This document shows positions 1 through 6,882 of a DNA stretch of 6,920 bases, piece after piece (positions within the stretch are counted from its first letter, which is position 1; every line of letters starts with the position of its first letter). Both the position numbers and the translations under genes were made by a program. Under the pieces are notes generated by a model. It did no database searches, was not told the DNA's origin, and saw only the letters and a program-made list of their open reading frames with translations. The DNA is from Bacteroidales bacterium Bact_07 (GTDB lineage: Bacteria; Bacteroidota; Bacteroidia; Bacteroidales; Tenuifilaceae), in NCBI GenBank assembly GCA_001603415.1, contig LUYY01000199.1:1-6920 (forward strand), in the 5' to 3' direction.

Positions 1-16
1 GACGCTCTTCCGATCT
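1..16. other. Illumina TruSeq adapter remnant at contig end (not genomic)
   Basis: These 16 bases are identical to the last 16 bases of the standard Illumina TruSeq read-1 adapter, which ends in GCTCTTCCGATCT. The genomic insert therefore begins at about position 17. The match places the left edge of the window at the end of an assembled contig. It should be trimmed, and no biological meaning should be given to it. The stop codon of the neighbouring permease gene (19-21) lies just outside the adapter. Confidence 0.95.
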
Positions 17-18
17 AA

Positions 19-1122
19 CTAAGCTGATTTTTTATTGTAACGAAGTATGGCAAAACTTAAAACAGCAATAGCCATTAGGCTTATTGATATGAAACTTTCC
101 CTTAGGTTGCCAAAATCAGACCCTTTCAGTATTAGCATTCTGTTTACCTTCATAAAGTAGTATAGCGGGTTGATGGTATTGAACCATTGAGCCCATTTGG
201 GCATACTTTCGGTTGGAGTAAATAGTCCGCTAAGCATCAGGAAAACTATCATAAAGAAAAATGCCATAAACATTACCTGCTGCTGATTGCTTGCCGATGT
301 TGAGAGTATCAAACCTAAACCTAATGCAACTAAAAGGTAAATGGCGGCAAAGCCAAAAAGAAGCGGAGTGCTACCAACAATTGTAAGGTTGAACACGAGT
401 TTAGCAATAATCAAACCAAACGAAAGTTCAAATAGTGCTATAATCCAGAAAGGAACGAGTTTCCCCACTATGAATTGATAGGGCTTTATGGGGGTAACGT
501 TAACCTGCTCAATTGTGCCAAGTTCCTTTTCCCTTACTATGTTTATGGCCGTTAAAAACATCCCCACTATGGTGACCAATATAACCAGAATCCCCGGAAC
601 CATGTAGAGCTTGTAGTTCAAATCCGGGTTATACCAATGCCTGACACTTTGTTTTGTAGGAATGATGTTTGAACTTTGAATCGAAATGCTTGAAGTGTAA
701 CCCTGAATTATACCCGAAGTGTAACCTTGAGTGAGAGCGGCCGCGGTAATGTTTATGGCATTCAGCATAAGCTGAACGTTAACCGGAGTTCCTTCCACTA
801 AATTTTCACCAAAATGTTCTGGAATAACCAAAACAGCATCGGCTTCCCCTAAATCAATTAGCTCAACTGCTTTTTCAACACCACCCCTTACAGGTATCAA
901 TGAGTAAAACTTTGAATGGCCAAAGGCATTTACCAAGCTGCGCGATTCCGATGAGTTATCGAAATCAATAAGGGCCAACTTGATATTTTTCATCTCCTGC
1001 GTTGCCGCATTGGCAAGTATCAGCAGCTGAACAATTGGCAACACAAAAATTATTGGCAGGATTGTTTTATTCCTGAATACCTGAATAAATTCCTTCTGTA
1101 ATAGAATCAATATCTTTTTCAT
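19..1122 (-). CDS. ABC-2 type efflux permease, YbhR-like
   Basis: This is an inner-membrane subunit of an ABC exporter, 367 residues from the chosen start. It shows the ABC-2 layout: a short cytoplasmic N-terminus, one membrane helix at about residues 18-38, a large extracytoplasmic domain to about 165, then about five more helices. The conserved cytoplasmic motif REKELGT lies at residues 197-203, just after the second helix. NPDLNYK before that helix and NPLYYF near the end resemble E. coli YbhR as I recall it, and the length is close to that protein. An ORF extends three codons upstream to a TTG at 1131, but ATG at 1122 gives the usual MKK start 10 bp after the preceding stop, so I chose it. 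The TAG stop is two bases from the adapter junction; the C-terminus looks natural for the family. It is the last gene visible, and any further operon genes or terminator are off the contig. The substrate is unknown. Confidence 0.92.
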   Translation of the reverse strand: MKKILILLQKEFIQVFRNKTILPIIFVLPIVQLLILANAATQEMKNIKLALIDFDNSSESRSLVNAFGHSKFYSLIPVRGGVEKAVELIDLGEADAVLVIPEHFGENLVEGTPVNVQLMLNAINITAAALTQGYTSGIIQGYTSSISIQSSNIIPTKQSVRHWYNPDLNYKLYMVPGILVILVTIVGMFLTAINIVREKELGTIEQVNVTPIKPYQFIVGKLVPFWIIALFELSFGLIIAKLVFNLTIVGSTPLLFGFAAIYLLVALGLGLILSTSASNQQQVMFMAFFFMIVFLMLSGLFTPTESMPKWAQWFNTINPLYYFMKVNRMLILKGSDFGNLRESFISISLMAIAVLSFAILRYNKKSA

Positions 1123-1132
1123 AGCTGGCAAT

Positions 1133-2245
1133 TTACTCCAATCGAACTTTAAACTTTTTAATGCTTAGGCCAATAAAGACTAAAGTCATTGCTATCATTA
1201 CCATTACCTCTTTGAGCACGTATTGAAACCCTTGTCCCTTAATCATTATGGTTTTCAATGCCGATAGGAACCAACGGGGTGGCATAATTAAGCTAAGCCA
1301 TTGAAGCAGCTTGGGCATGTTCTCAATGGGAAAGATAAAACCCGATAGTAGAATGGTTGGCAGCATTAGAGCGAACATCGATATAAACATGGCAACGGCT
1401 TGACTTTTGCTCAACGTTGATATCAATATTCCTAATGATAGTGCCAGCAAAATGAATAGTGAGCTTACCCCTAGCAGCAAAAGCATATTTCCCCTCAAAG
1501 GCAAGTGAAATACAGTATAGCCCATTAAAATAATCACCAGCACATTGGTAAAAGCAATGCCAATATACGGGATAACCTTACCAACCACTATTTGCCATGG
1601 TTTTAATGGTGATACCAGCAGTATTTCCATTGTTCCCAATTCTTTTTCGCGCGTAATTGATATGGATGTCATCATTGCAGTAACCAACATGAGGATAAGC
1701 ACCATGGTTCCGGGCACAAACATAAATGCTGAGTTCATCTCCTCGTTATATAACATTCGGCTTTGAACACTTACCCTTTCCTTCTGCCGGGTTAAGCCAA
1801 AATACTCAGTGGTAAACGAGTTCACTATACCTTGCACATACGATGCAAGAATACTTGCCGTATTGGGGTCCGATGCATCGGTTACTACTTGATAATTGGC
1901 AAAGCGATCGTTTTGAAGTTTTTGAGAAAAATTATTGCCTATAATGAGCACCAGCTTGGCGTCGCCATTCTTAAATACCTTCTCAATTTCACCATAACTG
2001 TTCAAATATCCCTTGAAGTTAAAATACCCCGACGATGATATGCGCTGAACTAATCTTTTAGTAAGGTAATCGTTAGAGTAATCGAGCACGGCGTAATTGG
2101 CATTTTTGATTTCGCTCGAGATTACGAATCCAAAGATTAGCAGCTGTATAACAGGCATTACCAGCACAATGAGCAGCGTGCGTGTATCACGAAAAATGTG
2201 CTTGAACTCCTTTGTTATAAAGTTTAAGAAACTACTCTGTGCCAT
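1133..2245 (-). CDS. ABC-2 type efflux permease, YbhS-like
   Basis: This is the second inner-membrane subunit, 370 residues, a distant paralogue of the neighbouring permease and its likely heterodimer partner. The first membrane helix lies at about residues 23-43, followed by an extracytoplasmic domain to about 172 and then five predicted helices. The cytoplasmic REKELGT motif is at residues 199-205, followed by LVSPLKPWQIVVGK, typical of ABC-2 exporters of the YbhS/YbhR/YhhJ group. Resemblance to E. coli YbhS is clearest in DPNTAS in the external domain, in LLSGFIFPIENMP, and in the basic C-terminal end KKFKVRLE. The ATG is 5 bp after the upstream ATPase stop and no ribosome-binding site is recognisable. 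Gene order (ATPases, then YbhS-like, then YbhR-like) matches E. coli. Assignment to the family is firm; the exported compound is not known. Confidence 0.93.
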   Translation of the reverse strand: MAQSSFLNFITKEFKHIFRDTRTLLIVLVMPVIQLLIFGFVISSEIKNANYAVLDYSNDYLTKRLVQRISSSGYFNFKGYLNSYGEIEKVFKNGDAKLVLIIGNNFSQKLQNDRFANYQVVTDASDPNTASILASYVQGIVNSFTTEYFGLTRQKERVSVQSRMLYNEEMNSAFMFVPGTMVLILMLVTAMMTSISITREKELGTMEILLVSPLKPWQIVVGKVIPYIGIAFTNVLVIILMGYTVFHLPLRGNMLLLLGVSSLFILLALSLGILISTLSKSQAVAMFISMFALMLPTILLSGFIFPIENMPKLLQWLSLIMPPRWFLSALKTIMIKGQGFQYVLKEVMVMIAMTLVFIGLSIKKFKVRLE

Positions 2246-2250
2246 GGCAA

Positions 2251-2991
2251 TTAGCTTTTAGTATTTCCGTTTCGGGCTAATGAAAGGAAAAGTTCATTCA
2301 TCGTTTCTACAACATATTTTTGTTTCAATTCACCGGGTTTACCAAGGGCACCAATTTTACCATCAACCATAACCAATGCGGTGTGGCAATACTCAGCCTC
2401 GTCCATGTAGTGAGTGGTTACTATTACAGTTGTTCCCAACGATGAAATATGGTGAATGGTTTCCCAAAACATTCGGCGGGCAACCGGATCAACCCCACTG
2501 GTGGGCTCATCAAGGAAAATGACTGGCGGTTTGTGAACCAACGATACCGCAAGCGATATCCTTTGCCTCCATCCAACAGGCAGCGATTCCACCATAATAT
2601 CTTTAAAATCATGCATCTTAAAATCTTCAACCAATTCCAAGGCACGACCCTTTAATGCCTTTCCCCATAGCCCGTAAATTCCCCCAAAAAATCGAATGTT
2701 TTCCCATACCGTTAAATCGCTGTAAAGCGAAAACTTTTGGCTCATATAGCCAATGTTTGCCCTGATTTGTTCAGGCTGAGTATAAGCATCGTAACCGGCA
2801 ACACTGATTTTGCCTGAAGTAGGCGATAACAAACCACAAAGCATCCTAATAGTAGTGGTTTTCCCTGCGCCATTAGCACCTAAAAGACCAAATATTTCAC
2901 CTTTCCCAACGGTAAAAGTCAGGTTATTTACAGCGACAAAACTGCCAAATTTTTTCACAAGGTTTTCTACCTCAATCACATTTTTCATCAT
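2251..2991 (-). CDS. ABC transporter ATPase, like the C-terminal half of YbhF
   Basis: This is a cytoplasmic nucleotide-binding subunit of the exporter, 246 residues, a single ABC domain. Walker A is GANGAGKT at residues 38-45, the Q-loop glutamine is Q85, Walker B ends at D161 with catalytic E162, the D-loop is SGVD at 165-168, and the switch histidine is H194 in TTHYMDEAE. The signature motif is degenerate: residues 137-144 read LPVGWRQR instead of LSGGQ-type. As I recall, the C-terminal domain of E. coli YbhF has a similar altered motif (LPLGFKQR) and shares the SQKFSLY/AQKFSLY and EPTSGVDP segments. It begins with two ATG codons, 6 bp after the stop of the other ATPase and in the same reading frame. 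By family logic it pairs with that ATPase; its own Walker and histidine residues should form the active site with the partner's intact signature. Confidence 0.94.
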   Translation of the reverse strand: MMKNVIEVENLVKKFGSFVAVNNLTFTVGKGEIFGLLGANGAGKTTTIRMLCGLLSPTSGKISVAGYDAYTQPEQIRANIGYMSQKFSLYSDLTVWENIRFFGGIYGLWGKALKGRALELVEDFKMHDFKDIMVESLPVGWRQRISLAVSLVHKPPVIFLDEPTSGVDPVARRMFWETIHHISSLGTTVIVTTHYMDEAEYCHTALVMVDGKIGALGKPGELKQKYVVETMNELFLSLARNGNTKS

Positions 2992-2997
2992 ACAGCA

Positions 2998-3906
2998 CTA
3001 TTTCTCTGACAATTGATAAATAAAGTAATCCTCAATGCCTGCATCAATTTCTTTGACCACAGCATCAATCCCAATCGACTTCAAGATTTGGCCTAAAGAG
3101 TCAGCATTTTCATTACTACTTTTAGTTGCGAAGTGCAAACTATGACCAAACATGTATGCCGTTTCGCAGGCGTTCAAACGCCTTATGGCATCCGAGTGTT
3201 TCCATATATCGCTTGCATAAACCGCAAAAAGTTTATAGGGAAACATATGCGCAAAGCCCTCGGGTGTGTTAACCCCTAAAATCGTACCTTTTTGGATTAA
3301 TGCTACCCTATCGCACTGTTTAGCCTCGTCCATATAGGCTGTGGATACAAATATGGTTATGCCTTGATTCTTAATCTCATGCAGCAAATTCCACAGTTCC
3401 ATTCTGGAAACGGCATCAACACCTGTTGTAGGCTCATCTAGGATTAGAACTTTTGGGCGATGAATTAATGCACACGAAAGGGCTAGTTTTTGTTTCATAC
3501 CACCCGAGAGTTTTCCGGCAGGTCTATCCTTAAAGGGTTCCAGCATGTGGTAAACCCCTTTTATCAGGTCATAATTCTCCTTGACAGTTGTTCCAAAAAT
3601 ACCGGCAAAGAAATTTAGGTTCTCCTGAACGGTCAAATCGGAATAAAGCGAAAAAACGGCGGGCATGTAGCCAATTTCACCCCTCAACTCCTTGTATTGG
3701 CTTACTGTATCCAAGCCTAAAACTCGCGCATTTCCGCCATCGGGAAGTAAAAGCGTGGCAATAATGCGTATTAACGTGGTTTTACCAGCCCCATCGGGGC
3801 CAATTAAACCGTACATTTCGCCAGTCTCTACGCTCAGGCACACATCGCTAAGCGCCTTAACCTCACCGTATGATTTTGAAAGGTTTGTTACTTGTATTGC
3901 AGGCAT
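2998..3906 (-). CDS. ABC transporter ATPase, like the N-terminal half of YbhF, with lost Q-loop and H-loop residues
   Basis: This is the second nucleotide-binding subunit, 302 residues: an ABC domain at about 1-210 and a C-terminal extension of about 90 residues that matches in position the linker between the two ATPase halves of E. coli YbhF. Walker A is GPDGAGKT at 36-43, the same unusual GPDG form as in the first half of YbhF. The signature LSGGMKQK at 133-140 is canonical and E158 after Walker B is kept. Two catalytic switch residues are missing: the Q-loop position is A83 (MPAVF) and the switch histidine position is A190 (STAYMDEA). Both codons are GCC, at least two base changes away from Gln or His, so a single sequencing error is unlikely to explain either. 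It probably binds ATP but hydrolyses poorly at its own site while supplying the signature to the partner site. It starts after the 80-bp gap and ends with TAG. Confidence 0.93.
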   Translation of the reverse strand: MPAIQVTNLSKSYGEVKALSDVCLSVETGEMYGLIGPDGAGKTTLIRIIATLLLPDGGNARVLGLDTVSQYKELRGEIGYMPAVFSLYSDLTVQENLNFFAGIFGTTVKENYDLIKGVYHMLEPFKDRPAGKLSGGMKQKLALSCALIHRPKVLILDEPTTGVDAVSRMELWNLLHEIKNQGITIFVSTAYMDEAKQCDRVALIQKGTILGVNTPEGFAHMFPYKLFAVYASDIWKHSDAIRRLNACETAYMFGHSLHFATKSSNENADSLGQILKSIGIDAVVKEIDAGIEDYFIYQLSEK

Positions 3907-3986
3907 GAAACATAAGTTGATTAAGAATTTAGAAGTCAGAATGAGCTTTCATCCTTTAAAACCCACTGAACACAGCACACTATCAA
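3907..3986. other. 80-bp intergenic gap inside the operon
   Basis: This is the only sizeable gap between the seven genes; the others are 5-10 bp or overlapping. I found no strong inverted repeat, no T-rich terminator tract and no pair of Bacteroidota-type promoter boxes. TATGTTTC lies directly before the ATPase start codon and resembles a -7 box (TAnnTTTG), but there is no TTG at 17-23 bp upstream of it. It may carry an mRNA processing site or a weak internal promoter, but nothing visible proves this. Confidence 0.5.
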
Positions 3987-4877
3987 CTAATCCCCAATTC
4001 TTACCTCTACAGGCATTCCTATTTTAAAATACCCGTTAGGATTGTGAATTCGAACCTTTACCGCGTAAACAAGGTTTACCCTCTCGTTCCTTGTTTGAAT
4101 GATTTTTGGAGTAAATTCGGCTTCCGATGCTACCCAGGCTATTTCGCCCATATCCTCTTTCAGCTCACCTTTTGATGTATCGGTTAAAACCTTAACCTTG
4201 CGGCCAATTGTGAACTGGGGCAGTTGCGTTTCGTCGATGTAAACCCTTGCATAAACCGTTTCCAGATTGGCAATCCTGCAAATGGGCCTGCCTACCGTAA
4301 TAAGCTCTCCTGTGTTTGTATATCGTGATAAAACTATGCCTGAAATTGGCGATACTATTTTGCATCGCTTTAAAAGGTCGTCGGCTTGAGCAATTTGGGC
4401 TGCAACCGCATCGATTTCGGCCAAAACCCCTGAACGCTGGGCATCAAATGTTGTCCTTTGCCGAACTGCAATGTTGTATTTTCCCTCAATATCATCGAGT
4501 TGGCGTTGAGTTGCTGCGCTATCGGCCAGTAACCTTTTAACACGGTCGAGTTCCTTTTTTAGGACGCTAATCTGTTCATCCTGAACGGCAATTTGGGCAT
4601 CAATCCCTTGCAATTTCGCTTTTGAAGCGTTTAGCTGAGCCTTTAACTGATTGAGCTTGAGTATTTGCGGGATTGTATCAACAATGCCTATAAGCTGATT
4701 TACATCTACTTTAAATCCCTCATCAATTCTCAGCTCTAACAACCGGCCACCAACCTCAGCCGAAATGGTAACATCATCCGATTCAATGTTCCCGTAGGCA
4801 TCGGATTTGCCATTTTCACTGCTACACGATAATAAGGTTATGGATACAAAAACCATAAAATAATTTAACCATTTCAT
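3987..4877 (-). CDS. HlyD/YbhG-type periplasmic adaptor, lipoprotein
   Basis: This is the membrane-fusion (adaptor) subunit that links the inner-membrane ABC complex to the outer-membrane channel, 296 residues. A lipoprotein signal peptide ends in LLSC, with lipidation expected at C18. The first half of the lipoyl-like domain is at about 37-68, a long coiled-coil hairpin at about 72-172, the second lipoyl half at about 173-203 (SPISGIV is typical), then a beta-barrel domain to the end. At the hairpin tip R112, L116 and T123 keep the spacing of the RLS motif by which AcrA-type adaptors contact TolC, with Ser replaced by Thr. Length and domain order fit YbhG. The start ATG is 10 bp after the channel gene stop. 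The residues after C18 are not rich in acidic residues, so a surface-export signal is not evident and an anchor in a membrane facing the periplasm is the likelier location. Confidence 0.93.
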   Translation of the reverse strand: MKWLNYFMVFVSITLLSCSSENGKSDAYGNIESDDVTISAEVGGRLLELRIDEGFKVDVNQLIGIVDTIPQILKLNQLKAQLNASKAKLQGIDAQIAVQDEQISVLKKELDRVKRLLADSAATQRQLDDIEGKYNIAVRQRTTFDAQRSGVLAEIDAVAAQIAQADDLLKRCKIVSPISGIVLSRYTNTGELITVGRPICRIANLETVYARVYIDETQLPQFTIGRKVKVLTDTSKGELKEDMGEIAWVASEAEFTPKIIQTRNERVNLVYAVKVRIHNPNGYFKIGMPVEVRIGD

Positions 4878-4887
4878 ACTTTACGAT

Positions 4888-6180
4888 TTATTCGTTAATA
4901 CTTAGTCCTAATGTGAAGTATAGCTTAACAACCTCTTGCGCGAGTTTCACCTTACGCAGCTCCATCTCAATTTTTGCCCGAAGCAAGCTGTTGAAATCCG
5001 ACAGGTAAACCGATGATGTTATGATTCCGTTTTTCAGCTGCGATGCGGATGCTTTAACCGACTTATCGAGCAGTTCAACAATTTTTTCATCGGTTTTTAA
5101 TTGCCTTTGTAACGATTGAATTTGTTCCAACGATGATGAAACCTGAGCGCTACAACCCTCGTTGTAAACTTCGCGCCGATACTGCAAAATGTTTTGTTGA
5201 ATTTTCAGGGTCTGTCTTTCGCGCGAGGTGCTATTCCAATCCCAAATATTCCAAGTCAAGCGTGCCCCAACCAAAGCAAAGGAATCGAACTCGTTCGAAA
5301 GCATATTAAGTCCTGGTTTGCCATAGCCAACACGGGCAAAAGCACTTAATTTCGGCATTCGCTTGCTGGTCAAGGCTCCGGTTGCAGTCATCAGGTAACC
5401 ATTTTGCAGGTCAAAGAGTTGATATTCGGGTCGAGCACAAATACTCTGGTTTGGAATGGCTAACGTTGGAACAACCGCTTGGTCGTTCTCATCAATTTTT
5501 ACACCGGTTAGTGCGTAAATTGATTTAACCAAACCAGACCGTTGCGCAAGGTTAGCATCTACACTTTGCTCTAACCTTAGCCTTTCGGCCTTAATGGCAT
5601 TTAACGACGTTTCAAGTACGGCACCGGCATTAATACCTGCCTCAAGTTCCTCAATTCGTTTGTCGAGTTCACCTGCCATTAACCGAAGTTGCCTGTTGGC
5701 CATGTCAATGGAAAGTATCCCAAAGAAAAGCGATGCCACCCTTTCCTTTTGTGTGAATATCTCGCTTTCAACCCTGTTTTGTTCAATCTTTCGGTTTTCC
5801 TCCTCAATTTGCTGCATCGATTTTGTTGCACCTCCATCCCATATCAGCTGGCTCAGGTCAACCGTTAGCTTGTAGTTATCCTTATCGGGCATTGGAATTA
5901 CTATTCCTGGCACAGGAATATTTACCCTGGTAACATCCGATTGCCAGGTGGCTTCAGCATTAAAGTCAACCTTTGGCAAATAGTTTACCCTGATATTGGC
6001 TTTCCGAAACCCATACACCGAATCGGTGGCCAAGCTTACCCTGTAAAGCCGATTCCACTGCTCCATGCCTTTAAGCAAACCCGAAAGAGTAACCGTCTCC
6101 TGACCTTTTAGCGTAATTGTTGATGTTAATAGCATCAACGTAGGCCCAAAAACTCGAAATTTTGTCATTACTTTAATCAT
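4888..6180 (-). CDS. TolC-family outer-membrane efflux channel
   Basis: This is the outer-membrane exit channel of the pump, 430 residues. An N-terminal export signal is visible (basic start, hydrophobic stretch at about 8-24) with a likely cut before Q27. Two outer-membrane-efflux repeats follow: roughly 35-230 and 250-430, each with long, heptad-rich helices (for example 125-220 and 340-425) separated by short strands. The segment RPEYQL at 250-255 and the aromatic strand LTWNIWDW in the second repeat are typical of Bacteroidota TolC proteins. The ATG overlaps the regulator's stop codon in the sequence ATGA, which fixes a coupled start; the second methionine, M5, is a possible alternative and would give a more conventional signal peptide. 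E. coli ybhGFSR has no linked TolC gene, so here the pump appears to carry its own channel. Confidence 0.93.
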   Translation of the reverse strand: MIKVMTKFRVFGPTLMLLTSTITLKGQETVTLSGLLKGMEQWNRLYRVSLATDSVYGFRKANIRVNYLPKVDFNAEATWQSDVTRVNIPVPGIVIPMPDKDNYKLTVDLSQLIWDGGATKSMQQIEEENRKIEQNRVESEIFTQKERVASLFFGILSIDMANRQLRLMAGELDKRIEELEAGINAGAVLETSLNAIKAERLRLEQSVDANLAQRSGLVKSIYALTGVKIDENDQAVVPTLAIPNQSICARPEYQLFDLQNGYLMTATGALTSKRMPKLSAFARVGYGKPGLNMLSNEFDSFALVGARLTWNIWDWNSTSRERQTLKIQQNILQYRREVYNEGCSAQVSSSLEQIQSLQRQLKTDEKIVELLDKSVKASASQLKNGIITSSVYLSDFNSLLRAKIEMELRKVKLAQEVVKLYFTLGLSINE

Positions 6181-6803
6181 ATTGTTCTACCTTTTATAGA
6201 AAAAATCACAAAATCGGCAACAAACTTTTTGCGTTCGCGCAGAAATTGGTTGTACTCGGTGCTATTGCCTTCAAAAAGAACCTGCTCAATGATTGGTTTA
6301 CCTGCAAAAGGAAAAATGCATGCACTAACGGTTGTTACCATTAGATGAAGAACCTCGTTCAGACTTAAACCCATTTCATTGGATAACACTTTCATCACCT
6401 CCTTCAACTTTCTACTATCAATGCCCGATTCGCCAATGAATTGCGCTATTATCTGAGGATTCCGATTGACCTCACGCAATACAAAGGCTGGCAGAAACGG
6501 ATTTTTAAGGAATAAGTCAATATACTCCTCAACAAAATGTCTAATCTTCTGCTCGTGCGTCATGTCAGGGGATAGTAATACAGGGATTAGTCGGGGAAAA
6601 AAGCTATTCAGTTCAACCTTAAAAATGGTCATGAACAGTTTTTCCTTTGAGCGGAAATAGTAATGCAACAATGCCTTGTTTATTCGGGCCTCATCGGCAA
6701 TTTCCTGCATCCTTGCCCCATCTAACCCCTTTTGCACGAATACCCGCTTAGCCGCCTCAAGTATCTTACTTTCAGTATCTTTCTCAATTTTATTTGATTT
6801 CAT
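6177..6803 (-). CDS. TetR/AcrR-family transcriptional regulator of the efflux operon (CecR-like position)
   Basis: This is a DNA-binding repressor, 208 residues. The TetR N-terminal domain is clear: ILEAAKRVF at 14-22, then the helix-turn-helix at about 31-50 ending in LLHYYFRSKEKLF, the family's hallmark. The C-terminal, ligand-binding part (about 60-208) is too variable to reveal the inducer. The start ATG at 6803 is fixed by an in-frame TAA nine bases upstream and by the need to include the whole first helix. No Shine-Dalgarno sequence is present. It is the first gene of the operon and overlaps the channel gene by four bases, so repressor and pump are co-expressed and the regulator probably represses itself through the two palindromes just upstream. 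In E. coli the regulator at this position is CecR (YbiH), reported to respond to certain antibiotics; the same ligand here is not implied. Confidence 0.93.
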   Translation of the reverse strand: MKSNKIEKDTESKILEAAKRVFVQKGLDGARMQEIADEARINKALLHYYFRSKEKLFMTIFKVELNSFFPRLIPVLLSPDMTHEQKIRHFVEEYIDLFLKNPFLPAFVLREVNRNPQIIAQFIGESGIDSRKLKEVMKVLSNEMGLSLNEVLHLMVTTVSACIFPFAGKPIIEQVLFEGNSTEYNQFLRERKKFVADFVIFSIKGRTI

Positions 6804-6809
6804 ATCAAA

Positions 6810-6825
6810 TTAACCATTTGGTTAA
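6810..6825. promoter_or_regulatory. Probable TetR operator, proximal copy
   Basis: A 16-bp palindrome TTAACCATTTGGTTAA with perfect 7-bp arms around a 2-bp centre. It ends six bases before the regulator's start codon, so it would lie in the 5' leader or at the transcription start. Size and symmetry are typical of TetR-family operators. A nearly identical copy lies 73 bp upstream. Binding by the regulator encoded next to it is an inference from position and family. Confidence 0.8.
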
Positions 6826-6834
6826 ACTATTTGG

Positions 6835-6866
6835 CAAATTTTCAACATGTTTTTCAATGTTCCAAA
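6835..6866 (-). promoter_or_regulatory. Candidate Bacteroidota-type promoter of the operon
   Basis: On the minus strand a TTTG at 6866-6863 (the -33 box) is followed after 20 bp by AAAATTTG at 6842-6835, which matches five of the six fixed bases of the -7 box TAnnTTTG. Transcription would start near 6830, giving a leader of about 27 bases. The two operators flank this promoter: the proximal one starts about 10 bp downstream, the distal one ends about 16 bp upstream. An alternative pair, TTTG at 6838-6835 and TTAATTTG at 6813-6806, would start transcription at the ATG itself and is less likely. The AT-rich sequence makes chance matches easy. Confidence 0.35.
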
Positions 6867-6882
6867 TTTTTTAAGAAATATT

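Noticed and set aside
737..746. GCGGCCGC (NotI) overlapping CCGCGG (SacII) in an AT-rich context, suggesting a cloning scar
   Set aside because: The bases encode Ala-Ala-Ala in frame within a conserved part of the permease, with no break in homology on either side. It is ordinary coding sequence.
1123..1131. TTG start codon three codons before the ATG of the YbhR-like permease
   Set aside because: The TTG begins one base after the preceding stop codon, while the ATG at 1122 gives the normal short N-terminus of the family.
2251..2991. Degenerate signature LPVGW read as a sign of a decaying ATPase gene
   Set aside because: All other catalytic motifs are intact and the corresponding half of E. 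coli YbhF has a similar altered motif, so it is a family trait and not decay.
3692..4027. Plus-strand open frame of 111 codons spanning the intergenic gap
   Set aside because: Most of it lies opposite the conserved start of the ATPase gene, the protein has no recognisable domain, and its composition is that of an antisense shadow.
5594..5875. Plus-strand open frame of 93 codons, rich in serine
   Set aside because: It lies wholly antisense to the helical part of the channel gene; the serine richness mirrors the codons of the opposite strand.
6844..6851. AACATGTT palindrome between the two operators
   Set aside because: Only 8 bp long, it does not extend outward and does not resemble the operator consensus; expected by chance in AT-rich sequence.
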